64,000 nt of DNA from Myxococcales bacterium (GTDB lineage Bacteria; Myxococcota_A; Polyangia; Polyangiales; JADJMO01): contig JADJMO010000026.1 in assembly GCA_016709545.1 (NCBI GenBank), positions 1-64,000 on the forward strand, given 5' to 3'. How positions within the stretch are numbered: the stretch's first letter is position 1; every line of letters starts with the position of its first letter. Shown piece by piece: positions 38,847 through 52,129 of the stretch. The notes beneath the pieces were generated by a model, which did no database searches, was not told where the DNA came from, and saw only the letters and a program-made list of their open reading frames with translations. Both the position numbers and the translations under genes were made by a program.

Positions 38847-39368
38847 TCACGCCCCGAGGCGGCTCGCGTCGTAGGACAGCGCGTCGAACGCACGGCTCGC
38901 GGTGCGATCGAGCTCGTAGACCGCGGGAAGGCTCCCCTCGACGTCCGCGGGCGCGGCCTGGAACGGCACCGCCAGCTTGGCGGCGAACGCGCCCTCGTCC
39001 CACAGCACGGCGATCTGCACCCGCGCGAACGTGCCGTCGCCGAGGGCGAGCGAGCGCCCGAGCACGCGCGCGTTCCGCAAGGGGACGCGGTGCAGCGCGA
39101 CGTCGAGCCGACGCATGGTGAGCACGGGACCGAGCCGTGGGTCTTCCTCGATCTCCACCCGCCCCTGCGGCAGACGCGCCCGCGCGCGGCTCCGGGTGAA
39201 GGCCCAGGTGAGGGGCGCGAGCACCACCGCGACGACCCAGAGGATGGACCGCGAGAGCGCGAACGCCGCGCCGCCGGTGGCCGCAAAAGCAAGCGCCGCG
39301 GCGGTGACCGCGGCGCCGTTGGCCCGTTTGACGTCGGTGACGACGAGGAACGTGCCGAGCTCTCGCAC
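38847..39368 (-). CDS. Small two-helix membrane protein, unknown function
   Basis: A 173-residue protein with two adjacent transmembrane helices near the N terminus (VTAAALAFAATGGAAFAL and ILWVVAVVLAPLTWAF), then a basic stretch (RSRARARLPQGR) and a soluble beta-rich domain (VEIEEDPRLGPVLTMRRLDVALHRVPL). This is the layout of PH-like or inner-membrane regulatory domains but no family is certain. It begins 7 bases after the stop of the TPR gene and is probably cotranscribed with it. Confidence 0.7.
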   Translation of the reverse strand: MRELGTFLVVTDVKRANGAAVTAAALAFAATGGAAFALSRSILWVVAVVLAPLTWAFTRSRARARLPQGRVEIEEDPRLGPVLTMRRLDVALHRVPLRNARVLGRSLALGDGTFARVQIAVLWDEGAFAAKLAVPFQAAPADVEGSLPAVYELDRTASRAFDALSYDASRLGA

Positions 39369-39375
39369 TACTCGA

Positions 39376-40524
39376 TCAAGCCTTGGCGGCGCCCTGCGCC
39401 TGCTGCTGCAGCTGGCTCAGGAACTTGGCGATGGCCTGCGCGCGCTCCTGGGCGAACGCCTTGACCTGCGCGTTCTCGGCGCGGACGAGGACGTTGAGGA
39501 ACTTGGTGACCTTGTCGATCTGCCGCGACTGCCAGAGGCACTCGAAGTAGTTGTTGGCGAGGCGCACGTCGGTCAGCATCTTGGACTCGTGCGGGCGCAG
39601 CAGGCGCTCGACCGCCGGCAGATCGCCGAGCTGGCCGTAGATCGCCGACAGGCAGAGCAGCGACATCGGGTCGTTCTCGTCGCGCTCGACCGCCTTCTTG
39701 GCGAACGCGAGGGCCTTGTCGCGGGTCTTCTCGTCGTTCACGTAGAAGCCCTGCAGCGCGATGTACGGCGCGGCGAACTTCTTGTGGGCGTCGCGGTTGG
39801 CGAGCTCCTCGACGAACTTCTCGGCCGCCTCTTCGCCGCCCTCGTGATCCTTCACCACGGTGTAGAGGCCGATCCAGGCGTCGAGGAAGTTGCCGGCCAT
39901 GTCGATGGCCTTGGTGAGCGCCTCCTTCTGCTTCGTGCGGTCCTCCTTGAGGTCGTACACGCGCGCCAGGTGGATGAAGGGGACGGGGCTGTCCTTGGCG
40001 AGGTTCGAGGCGCCCTTGAGGGTGGCCTCGGCCTTGTCGAACTTCTTGAGCTCGATCTGCACGACGCCGAGCGCGAGCCAGTCGTCCGCGTCGCCGCCGC
40101 GCGCGACCATCTTGCCGACGACCTGCTCGGCCTTCTCGAAGCGCTGGTGCTCCATCAGCTTCTGCGCGTAGACGCGCGCGCGCTGGATGTCGGACGGGTC
40201 GGCCTTGTACATCTCCTCGAGGCCCTTGAAGAGGTCTTCGAGGCCGATGAGGACCGGGCGGCCCTCCTGGTCCTGCACCTGGACCGCGGGGCCGTTGAAG
40301 CCCATCAGCTTCCACATCTGCTCGTTGGTGATGGCGACCGGGCCGTCGACCAGCGGCTTCGGCAGCGCCTCGCCGTCGGGGCCGATCGGCACCACGATCA
40401 TCGCGCCCGGAGGGAGCTGTCCATTGGCGAAGGCCGTGGGCGGCGCGAGGATCGCCGCGCCCGAGGGCTTGAGCCCCTCGCCGACCAGCACACCACCGCC
40501 GTTACCGCTCTCGTTCTCGCTCAT
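39376..40524 (-). CDS. TPR-repeat protein
   Basis: A 382-residue cytoplasmic protein. The start ATG at 40524 gives the acidic/Gly-rich N terminus MSENESGNGGG, then a PP-rich segment and many TPR-like helix pairs: ARVYAQKLMEHQRFEKAEQVVGKM, WLALGVVQIELKKFDKAEATLKG, IHLARVYDLKEDRTKQKEALTKAI, MSLLCLSAIYGQLGDLPAVERLL. Helices end with a Gln/Ala-rich tail. It is a scaffold, partners unknown. An upstream in-frame ATG at 40596 would give a basic, low-complexity extension and is rejected. A tandem-repeat intergenic region lies directly upstream. Confidence 0.82.
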   Translation of the reverse strand: MSENESGNGGGVLVGEGLKPSGAAILAPPTAFANGQLPPGAMIVVPIGPDGEALPKPLVDGPVAITNEQMWKLMGFNGPAVQVQDQEGRPVLIGLEDLFKGLEEMYKADPSDIQRARVYAQKLMEHQRFEKAEQVVGKMVARGGDADDWLALGVVQIELKKFDKAEATLKGASNLAKDSPVPFIHLARVYDLKEDRTKQKEALTKAIDMAGNFLDAWIGLYTVVKDHEGGEEAAEKFVEELANRDAHKKFAAPYIALQGFYVNDEKTRDKALAFAKKAVERDENDPMSLLCLSAIYGQLGDLPAVERLLRPHESKMLTDVRLANNYFECLWQSRQIDKVTKFLNVLVRAENAQVKAFAQERAQAIAKFLSQLQQQAQGAAKA

Positions 40525-40650
40525 GGCTTGCTCCTGCTCCCGCGCCGCCGATCTGGGGCGCCCTCGTCCCCGAACCGGGGGCGGCGAAGCTAGCACTATT
40601 TTGGCTCAGGGGGGCTCATGCCCCCCTGGGTTCGGTGGCCGCGCCCCTTC

Positions 40651-40977
40651 CTCGCCTTCGGCTCGGTCGGGTCGCAGACCAGCCTCACGCCCCCCTGCGC
40701 CGCTACGCGGCGGGAGGCTGCCGCGCGCCTTCCCCAGCGTCGCGCCCTCGCACCTCGCCTTCGGCTCGGTCGGGTCGCAGACCAGCCTCACGCCCCCTGC
40801 GCCGCTACGCGGCGGGAGGCTGCCGCGCCCCTTCCCCAGCGTCGCGCCCTCGCACCTCGCCTTCGGCTCGGTCGGGTCGCAGACCAGCCTCACGCCCCCC
40901 TGCGCCGCTACGCGGCGGGAGCTGCCGCGCGCTTCCCGAGCGTCGCGCTCTCGCACCTCGCCTTCGGCTCGGTCGGC
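40651..40977. repeat. Direct tandem repeat, ~102-base unit, 3.2 copies
   Basis: Units start at 40651, 40754, 40856 and (partial) 40957, with lengths 103, 102 and 101. Each opens with CTCGCCTTCGGCTCGGTCGG, and contains GTCGCAGACCAGCCTCACG and a hairpin around GCCGCTACGCGGC. Units are nearly identical; most differences are in the length of C runs or a few substitutions near the end (CCAGCGTCGCGCCCTCGCAC versus CGAGCGTCGCGCTCTCGCAC). There are no unique spacers, so it is not a CRISPR array. Function unknown. Confidence 0.9.
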
Positions 40978-41068
40978 GCAGTGGGACCTGACGGCCGCCG
41001 TTCCATGCGGTGCTCGAATCGTACCAACTGGATAGCCCGCCGCAGGTGGGCTTGCCCCCGCTGTCGGT

Positions 41069-41093
41069 GCCCCGGGCTTCAGCCCGGGGGCCC
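41069..41093. repeat. REP-like GC palindrome, copy 2
   Basis: A 9-bp perfect arm pair CCCCGGGCT / AGCCCGGGG with a 2-base loop (TC). Flanks GTCGGTG before and GGC after are shared with the copy at 52013-52036, showing the two are related beyond the palindrome. It lies just past the stop of the OmpA/TSP3 gene, where it could end transcription. Confidence 0.8.
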
Positions 41094-41103
41094 CTGTGTT
41101 TGT

Positions 41104-42936
<1,833 letters not shown>

Positions 42937-42939
42937 GGC

Positions 42940-44895
42940 TCAGAACGCGACGCGGTAGAAGAGGGTGGCGCGCGGCAGCACGAACGTGCCGAGCCACGAC
43001 TCGCTGCTCGTGATGAACCCGATGGTCTTGCCGTCGGGCGTGACGGGCTGGCCGTAGACCTTGTTGCCGGCCGCATCGGGCGTGAAGTCGTTCGGACCGT
43101 TGGTGGGCGTCTGGCGCAGGTTCTTGGTCGGCACCACCTGGCTCGAGAGGCCGACCATCGCGCCCAGGCCGAGGCCGATCTGCATCGACTCGTTGATGGG
43201 GAACGCCACGCGCAGCTCGGGCACCACGAACGGGATGAAGCTCTTGGTCTGCACGTCGGACGCCGCGCCCATCGGGCGCTCCTTCGGGTCGTCGCGGACG
43301 ACCGCGGTGGCGCAGTCGTTCCGGCCGTTGGGCACCAGCGCGCCGTCGGGCTTCTTGATTTGATCGACGCAGGCGGCGCTGCCATCGCGCTTCATGAACA
43401 CCTTGGCGCCGACGATGCCGCCGAAGCTGAACGCGCCCGCGAGGATGAACGGCTTCTTGAAGAACGTGTACGACACGCCGAGGCCGACGGTGACGCCGCG
43501 CACGGTGGTGGTGTCGCTCGCGGTGACGTCGACGACGGTGGTGTTGAACTCACCCGGCAGCTTGACGTTGCGCGCGACCTTGGAGCCGAAGAACGCGTAG
43601 CCGAGGTCGAGCTCGATCGCGAGGCCGGGGGCCACCTCGTACCCGGCGCGCGCGCCCGCCTGGAAGCCGAGCGGCTTGCTGCGATCGTTGCAGGTCACCG
43701 GGCCGTACTGGTTGCTGCCCGAGCTGCAGCTGCGGTCCTGGTCGCTGCCCTGGCCGAACAGACCGAACAGGCCGCCGCCGAACAACGCGATGCTGATCGG
43801 TCGCTTGCGGCCCTTGGCCCAGAACGGCGAGTTGTCGTCGCGGTCGAGCGTGATCTTGGTGGTGGCCTTCTTCTCGCCGACCTCGAAGGTCTTGGCGGTG
43901 CCGAAGTAGCCCTCGGCGCTGACGTCGAGCTTGTGGGTGCCGAGCCGCAGCCGGCCCTCCCAGATGCCCTGCCCGACGGGCACGCCGTCGAGCACCACGA
44001 GCGCGCCCGGCGGCTCGGTCTCGATGCGCGCCTCGCCACCGAGCTCCTCGGCCTTGAGGCTGAGCGTGATGGTCTGATCGAGCTGAACGTTGGCGGCCGC
44101 GGGCTGCGTGCCCTGCTTGCCCTCGCCGCGGAGCGCGACCCAGTGCGAGCCGGGAGCGAGCACGCCTTCGTACGGGGTCTTGCCCACCTCGGCGCCGTCG
44201 ACGATGACGGTCATGACCGTGCCGCCCACCTCGCTCACCTTGATGCGGCCCGAGCGCGCGAGCGCCTCGAGGTTGGCCTGCAGCTTGAGGGCGCCCTTGC
44301 CGGCGATGATCGGCTTGGCCTCGAAGGGCACGTAGCCCTCCTTGCTCACGCGGACGATGCGCGTGCCGGCCGACACGATGACCGGCGCGGCGAGCGGGGT
44401 CTTGCCGCGCTCCTTGCCGTCGATGACGACGGTGGCGCCGGTGACGTTGCTCTCGATCTCGATGGTGCCGGTGAGGCCGCGCAGGTCGGTGACGGCCTTG
44501 TTCACGGTCTCCAGATCCTGCGGCGGGATCTGCCCGGCGAACTGCTTCAAGAGGTTCTCGTACATCGTGAGCGCCTCGTCGAAGCGCCCGAGCTGCCGCA
44601 GGCACACCGCCGCGTTCTTCATCGCGTTGCGCGTGGGGTAGAGGCTCATCGAGACGGTGAACTCGGCCAGCGCCGCGTCCCACGCCTCTTCCTGGAACAG
44701 CTGGAGCCCCTTCACGAAGTGCTCCTTGGCCTCCTCCTTCTTCTTGGCGTCGTCGGCGCCCGCGCTCCCGCTCGCGCTCGGAGCCGTGGAGCCCGCCGGG
44801 GCCGGCGCCTGCGCGAGGGCACGCAGGGCAGGCGAGAGGATCAGAGGAGCGACCACCGAGACGGCGGTCAGCGCGGAGAGGGTCGTACGGCGCAT
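42940..44895 (-). CDS. PEGA-domain outer-membrane protein with TPR region
   Basis: A 651-residue exported protein. The signal peptide (TAVSVVAPLILSPALRALA) is followed by a short Ala/Ser linker and TPR-like helices (KEHFVKGLQLFQEEAWDAALAEF). Three PEGA-type beta domains come next: ATVVIDGKERGKTPL, MTVIVDGAEVGKTPYEGV, ALVVLDGVPVGQGIWEG. The last 270 residues are beta-barrel-like with aromatic girdles (LGYAFFGSKVA, GVSYTFFKKPFILAG) and end in the strand ATLFYRVAF, whose terminal Phe is typical of outer-membrane proteins. It is upstream of the TSP3/OmpA gene and probably forms an operon with it. Confidence 0.87.
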   Translation of the reverse strand: MRRTTLSALTAVSVVAPLILSPALRALAQAPAPAGSTAPSASGSAGADDAKKKEEAKEHFVKGLQLFQEEAWDAALAEFTVSMSLYPTRNAMKNAAVCLRQLGRFDEALTMYENLLKQFAGQIPPQDLETVNKAVTDLRGLTGTIEIESNVTGATVVIDGKERGKTPLAAPVIVSAGTRIVRVSKEGYVPFEAKPIIAGKGALKLQANLEALARSGRIKVSEVGGTVMTVIVDGAEVGKTPYEGVLAPGSHWVALRGEGKQGTQPAAANVQLDQTITLSLKAEELGGEARIETEPPGALVVLDGVPVGQGIWEGRLRLGTHKLDVSAEGYFGTAKTFEVGEKKATTKITLDRDDNSPFWAKGRKRPISIALFGGGLFGLFGQGSDQDRSCSSGSNQYGPVTCNDRSKPLGFQAGARAGYEVAPGLAIELDLGYAFFGSKVARNVKLPGEFNTTVVDVTASDTTTVRGVTVGLGVSYTFFKKPFILAGAFSFGGIVGAKVFMKRDGSAACVDQIKKPDGALVPNGRNDCATAVVRDDPKERPMGAASDVQTKSFIPFVVPELRVAFPINESMQIGLGLGAMVGLSSQVVPTKNLRQTPTNGPNDFTPDAAGNKVYGQPVTPDGKTIGFITSSESWLGTFVLPRATLFYRVAF

Positions 44896-45003
44896 GCGCC
44901 GCCATTCGTATCGAGTTCGCCCATAGATGGAAAGCCTGGACGGCGCTCTGATGTTTCGGCGCCCCCTGGTTCTGTCACGCGGCCGCGAACGGCCGAGGCG
45001 GGT

Positions 45004-46623
<1,620 letters not shown>

Positions 46624-46986
46624 CTCGGTTCGCTGCTCCGTCTTGTCCGCACGACCTCGGTCCTCGCCATCATCTACGGACGACCGGGAAAATCGGTGTG
46701 ACCCGAGATGATGCGCGGGCCAGCCCCTGGCGGCAAGGGCCGAGGGGTGACACTTCGGCCCCCCCCTCTCCACCGTCGGTCGCGTTGAGCTTTCGTGACC
46801 TTCCGACCGGCACGCCCCGAGGGGTCAAATCGTCCACACGGTCACAGGGTGGACAGCGGCGGTGGGCCTTGGTACACGCGCGCGCCCCTCGACCCCATGG
46901 TTCCGGGTGCGCCACCGCCGCTTCTTGCGGGGGTTGCGCGGTCGACCGACCTCCCGTCGGGGGCGATATCCCACCTCAGGCAACGC
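46624..46986. other. 363-base divergent intergenic region
   Basis: Between the Ser/Thr kinase start and atpF'. It must hold the promoters of both the kinase and the ATP-synthase operon, but no clear -10/-35 or sigma-54 motif, riboswitch or terminator was seen. Short open frames here have no recognisable content. Confidence 0.5.
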
Positions 46987-47505
46987 ATGTCCCTCTCTTC
47001 CAAGGTCCTCGATCTCGCGCTGCATTCCCACGCGCTGGGCTCCGATGCGATCGGCGGCGCAGCCTCGGGCGGCGTCGTCGTCGACGTGGACCTGACCTTC
47101 GTCGGTCAGATCGTCCTCTTCGCGCTCCTCTTCCTGCTGCTCAAGCCGATGCTCTTCGACCCGATGCTCGCCCTCTTCGAGGAGCGCGAGCGTCGGACTG
47201 CCGGCGCCAAGGACGAGGCGCGGAAGATGTTCGCCGACGCCGACAGCATGGTCGCCGAATACGAGGTGGAGCTCGACAAGGTGAAGCGTCAGGCCGGCGA
47301 GGAGCGCGACAAGCTGCGCGCCGAGGGCCAGCGTCGCGAGCAGCAGATCCTCGCGAAGGTCCGCGCGGACACCAACGAACTCGTCGAAGAAGGCCGCAAG
47401 AAGCTCGAGAAGGACGGCGCCGCCCTGCGCGCCGAGCTCGACGGAGCGGCCCAGGAGATCGCGAAAGAAATGGCCACCCGCGTGCTCGGGAGGGAAGTCG
47501 GATGA
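46987..47505 (+). CDS. atpF': ATP synthase F0 subunit b'
   Basis: A 172-residue peripheral-stalk subunit with one N-terminal transmembrane helix (FVGQIVLFALLFLLLKPMLF) and a long charged coiled coil (ERERRTAGAKDEARKMFADAD ... EEGRKKLEKDG). The divergent b' form pairs with b in photosynthetic and myxobacterial-type synthases. It heads the cluster b'-b-delta-alpha-gamma; atpB and atpE are not nearby. The start is ATG 46987. Its stop overlaps the next start (ATGA). Confidence 0.85.
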   Translation: MSLSSKVLDLALHSHALGSDAIGGAASGGVVVDVDLTFVGQIVLFALLFLLLKPMLFDPMLALFEERERRTAGAKDEARKMFADADSMVAEYEVELDKVKRQAGEERDKLRAEGQRREQQILAKVRADTNELVEEGRKKLEKDGAALRAELDGAAQEIAKEMATRVLGREVG

Positions 47506-48452
47506 GCGCCCTCGCCGATCGTCTTCGTCGCTGGCTCGGCGCGCGTCGCCCGAGCCGCCTCCGTGTCCTCGCCGGGCCGGCGTTCGCCGCGGTGCTCTTC
47601 GCGCCGGCGCTCGCGCTCGCGCAGGTGCCGGGTCAGGCGCCCGTCGCCGCCGAGCCGCCGCCCGCGCACCCCGTCGCTGCCCCCGTCGTCGCTGCCCCGG
47701 TCGCTGCGCCGGTCGCTGCGCCGGCCGCCGACCCGCACGCCGCTCCGGCCGCCGCTCCGGTCGCCGCCGGTCACGAAGGCGCCCACCAGTCCGCGGCCCC
47801 TGGCGCGCACAGCGCTGCCGGGCACGAGGGTGGGCACGAGGGTGGGCACGACGGTGCTGGTGGGCACGGCCCCGGCAAGTTCAACTTCGCCGACCTGCCG
47901 CGCTTCACCGCCGAGAAGGACGCTGCGTCCAAGGGCGAGCCGGTCGTGCCCGTCACGCCGTACGCCTATCTCCTCGTGAACTTCGCCCTGCTCGTCTACC
48001 TCTACGTCCGCATGGGCAAGAAGCCCGTGCAGGACGGCCTCGACGCCCGCCGCGCCACCGTGGCCAAGGAGCTCGAGGAGGCCGCCCAGATCAAGGCCGA
48101 GGCGAGCGAGCGTCTCGCCGAGTACAAGGAGAAGCTCGGCCACCTCGACCAGGAGCTCGCGCGCATCCGCGAGGAGCTGATCAAGACCGGCGAGGCCGAC
48201 CGCGATCGTCTCGTGAAGGAGGCCGAGGAGAAGGCCGAGCGCATGAAGAAGGACGCCCAGTTCCTCCTCGACCAGGAGGTCAAGCAGCTCCGCAACGAGC
48301 TCCTCGCCCACACCGTCGACATCGCCGCCGCCGCCGCCCAGAAGGCCCTCGAGGGCAAGATCACCGCGGCCGACCACGACCGCATCGCCAACGAATACCT
48401 CGACGCGCTCGGCAAGAGCGACAAGAGCGCTTCGGCAGGGGGTGTCTCGTGA
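47502..48452 (+). CDS. atpF: ATP synthase F0 subunit b with signal peptide and His/Gly-rich extension
   Basis: A 316-residue stalk subunit, twice the usual size. It starts at ATG 47502 with a signal peptide (LRVLAGPAFAAVLFAPALALA), then ~100 residues of Ala/Pro and His/Gly-rich sequence (ADPHAAPAAAPVAAGHEGAH, HEGGHEGGHDGAGGHG) before the normal anchor YAYLLVNFALLVYLYVRMG. The coiled coil (LDARRATVAKELEEAAQIKAEASERL) follows. The extension would lie on the periplasmic side and could bind metal, a guess. The ATGA and GTGA overlaps couple it to its neighbours. Confidence 0.87.
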   Translation: MSALADRLRRWLGARRPSRLRVLAGPAFAAVLFAPALALAQVPGQAPVAAEPPPAHPVAAPVVAAPVAAPVAAPAADPHAAPAAAPVAAGHEGAHQSAAPGAHSAAGHEGGHEGGHDGAGGHGPGKFNFADLPRFTAEKDAASKGEPVVPVTPYAYLLVNFALLVYLYVRMGKKPVQDGLDARRATVAKELEEAAQIKAEASERLAEYKEKLGHLDQELARIREELIKTGEADRDRLVKEAEEKAERMKKDAQFLLDQEVKQLRNELLAHTVDIAAAAAQKALEGKITAADHDRIANEYLDALGKSDKSASAGGVS

Positions 48453-48991
48453 TCTCCACCGTCATCGCCCGCCGCTACGCGCGCGCCATCATCGAGCTCG
48501 GCGTCGAGAGCAACACCCTCGAGGCCCTGGTCAAGGAGCTCGGCGCCGTCGCCGACGCCATGCAGACCAGCCCCGAGCTCCGCGAGGTGCGCGACAACCC
48601 GGGGATCACCCGCGCCGCCCGCAAGGCCGTGTTCGCCGAGATCGCCCAGCGCGCCGGCGGCTCGGTCCTCGCGCGCAACACGGTCGCCATGCTCATCGAC
48701 AACGGTCGGCTCCGGGTGCTGCCCGAGATCGCCCGCTCGCTCCGCGAAGAGGCCGACAAGCGCGCCGGCGTGCTGCGCGCGCTGGTCAAGAGCGCGGCGC
48801 CGCTCCCCGAGGCCTACGTGGGCAAGCTGCAGGCGGCCCTCGAGAAGCGCTTCGGCAAGAAGGTCGTCCTCCAGCGCGAGGTCGACCCGAAGCTCCTCGC
48901 CGGCATCGTCACCCGCGTCGGCGACACCATCATCGACGGCTCGCTCCGCGCCCGCCTCGACGAGCTCAAGCAGGGCCTCAAACCCCGCTGA
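48449..48991 (+). CDS. atpH: ATP synthase F1 subunit delta
   Basis: A 180-residue OSCP/delta subunit that clamps the peripheral stalk to the F1 head. Typical sequences are IARRYARAIIELG at the N terminus, LIDNGRLRVLPEIARSL in the middle and VGDTIIDGSLRARLDELKQGL at the end. The GTG at 48449 overlaps the atpF stop (GTGA). There are 58 bases to atpA. Length and order are normal. Confidence 0.92.
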   Translation: MISTVIARRYARAIIELGVESNTLEALVKELGAVADAMQTSPELREVRDNPGITRAARKAVFAEIAQRAGGSVLARNTVAMLIDNGRLRVLPEIARSLREEADKRAGVLRALVKSAAPLPEAYVGKLQAALEKRFGKKVVLQREVDPKLLAGIVTRVGDTIIDGSLRARLDELKQGLKPR

Positions 48992-49049
48992 TATGGGCCT
49001 CTCCCCGCTTTCCTGACTGCTCCACGCCCTCGTAAACCAAGGTCCTCCC

Positions 49050-50783
<1,734 letters not shown>

Positions 50784-50853
50784 TCCTGGTCCGGATGTTC
50801 GCATTGCCATCCTTCTTTCCTGAGCCCGTTCTCCCTGAGAAAGTGCAGCTTCG

Positions 50854-51813
50854 ATGCCTTCGCTGAAAGCGATTCGAAAGCGGATCTCCTCGGTCAAGTC
50901 GACCCAGAAGATCACGCGCGCCATGAAGATGGTGGCGGCGGCGCGCCTGCGCCGTGCGCAGCAGCGCATCACCGAGCTGCGGCCCTTCGCCGTCAAGACG
51001 GCCGACGTGCTGCACTCGGTGGCTTCCCGCGTCGATCCGAACGAGCACCCGCTCCTCGCCCGCCGCGAAGAGAAGGAGATCCTGCTCGTGGTGCTCGGCA
51101 GCGACCGTGGCCTCGCGGGCGGCTTCAACAGCCAGATCTGCCGCGCGGCCGAGCGTCTGTGGAAGCAGCTCGAGGGTGAGGGCAAGAGCGTCCAGTTCGT
51201 CACCATCGGCCGCAAGCCGCGCGACTACTTCCGCCGCCGCGGCGCGAAGATCCTCGCCGAGCTCCAGGGCGTGAACGAGAAGATGGACATCGGGCGCGCC
51301 GACGAGATCGCCGCCCAGATCATCGACCTCTACGGCGGCACTCCGCTCTCGCTCACCGAGGCCGAGCAGGTGCAGGAGGGCGAGGCCGAGGACCAGCGCC
51401 CGAGCATGATCGGGCTCGGCGCGCCCGGCGACGAGGAGGCCCGCTTCGACGCGGTCTACTTCCTCTACAACGAGTTCAAGTCGGCCATGACCCAGCTCGT
51501 GGTCAGCCAGCGCCTCCTCCCGGTCGACCCGGCCGACGAGGCCGGCGACGGCGTGCAGGACTACCTGTACGAGCCCGACCGCAAGGCGCTGCTCGACCGG
51601 CTGCTCCCGCTCTACGTGCAGATCAGCGTGTTCCGCGGCCTGCTCGAGTCGGTGGCCTCGGAGCACGGCGCCCGCATGACGGCGATGGACGCGGCGACCA
51701 AGAACGCGAAGGACATGATCTCGCGGCTCACACTCGTCTACAACCGCGCGCGCCAGGCGGCGATCACCAAGGAGCTCATGGAGATCATCGGCGGCGCCGA
51801 GGCGCTCAAGTAG
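50854..51813 (+). CDS. atpG: ATP synthase F1 subunit gamma
   Basis: The 319-residue rotor subunit. It begins PSLKAIRKRISSVKSTQKITRAMKMVAAARLRRAQ and ends with MDAATKNAKDMISRLTLVYNRARQAAITKELMEIIGGAEAL, both diagnostic. A loop of ~30 residues (TEAEQVQEGEAEDQRPSMIG) in the middle is longer than usual. It is 70 bases after atpA. The expected atpD (beta) and atpC (epsilon) genes do not follow; REP-like repeats come next instead. Confidence 0.95.
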   Translation: MPSLKAIRKRISSVKSTQKITRAMKMVAAARLRRAQQRITELRPFAVKTADVLHSVASRVDPNEHPLLARREEKEILLVVLGSDRGLAGGFNSQICRAAERLWKQLEGEGKSVQFVTIGRKPRDYFRRRGAKILAELQGVNEKMDIGRADEIAAQIIDLYGGTPLSLTEAEQVQEGEAEDQRPSMIGLGAPGDEEARFDAVYFLYNEFKSAMTQLVVSQRLLPVDPADEAGDGVQDYLYEPDRKALLDRLLPLYVQISVFRGLLESVASEHGARMTAMDAATKNAKDMISRLTLVYNRARQAAITKELMEIIGGAEALK

Positions 51814-51834
51814 GCTCGAGGCCCGCCTAAGAAT

Positions 51835-51857
51835 GCCCCCGGGCTGAAGCCCGGGGC
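51835..51857. repeat. REP-like GC palindrome, copy 3
   Basis: A 9-bp perfect stem CCCCGGGCT (51837-51845) / AGCCCGGGG (51848-51856) with a 2-base loop. It lies 24 bases after the atpG stop, so it may act as its transcription end. Confidence 0.8.
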
Positions 51858-51872
51858 ACCGACGGCCGCTGA

Positions 51873-51896
51873 AGCCCGGGGTATAGACCCCGGGCT
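51873..51896. repeat. REP-like GC palindrome, copy 4
   Basis: A 10-bp perfect stem AGCCCGGGGT (51873-51882) / ACCCCGGGCT (51887-51896) with loop ATAG. The arms run in the opposite order to copies 1-3, so it is the reverse-type half of the same family. Confidence 0.8.
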
Positions 51897-51972
51897 CGAC
51901 GTCACGCCGGACTGGCTGAACTCCCTTCTGCGGTCCGTAGCAGCGCGACGTCAGCCAGTGATTCGGGACGTG

Positions 51973-51999
51973 AAGCCCGGGGTGAAAGACCCCGGGCTT
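51973..51999. repeat. REP-like GC palindrome, copy 5
   Basis: An 11-bp perfect stem AAGCCCGGGGT (51973-51983) / ACCCCGGGCTT (51989-51999) with loop GAAAG. It is the longest arm pair of the set, and the same type as copy 4. Confidence 0.8.
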
Positions 52000-52012
52000 G
52001 CGCTGTTGTCGG

Positions 52013-52036
52013 TGCCCCGGGCTTCAGCCCGGGGGC
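52013..52036. repeat. REP-like GC palindrome, copy 6
   Basis: A 9-bp perfect stem CCCCGGGCT (52015-52023) / AGCCCGGGG (52026-52034) with loop TC. It shares flanking bases GTCGGTG and GGC with the copy at 41069, some 11 kb away. Confidence 0.8.
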
Positions 52037-52129
52037 ATTGATCGACAGGCCTTCAGTCGCTTTGTTTGCCCTACGTGCCGCCGCTCCGGCGCTGCGCCCC
52101 TGCGCGACGTCACTTCCGGGCTGCACGGG

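Larger units (their letters stand above)
40525..41103. other. 579-base gene-free interval with tandem and palindromic repeats
   Basis: No gene is supported here. The interval lies upstream of the TPR gene (start at 40524) and next to the stop of the OmpA/TSP3 gene (41104). It contains a 3.2-copy direct repeat of ~102 bases (40651-40977) and a REP-like palindrome (41069-41093). Long open frames on both strands across the repeat are a by-product of its GC content and contain no recognisable domain. Confidence 0.75.
51814..52129. other. 316-base gene-free interval with REP-like palindromes
   Basis: Between atpG and the convergent LCCL lipoprotein gene. It contains four copies of the CCCCGGGCT/AGCCCGGGG palindrome family. 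There is no supported gene and no typical rho-independent T-run; the palindromes may end both transcripts. Confidence 0.7.

Noticed and set aside
40651..40977. CRISPR array
   Set aside because: The ~102-base units are contiguous with no unique spacers, and no cas genes are near.
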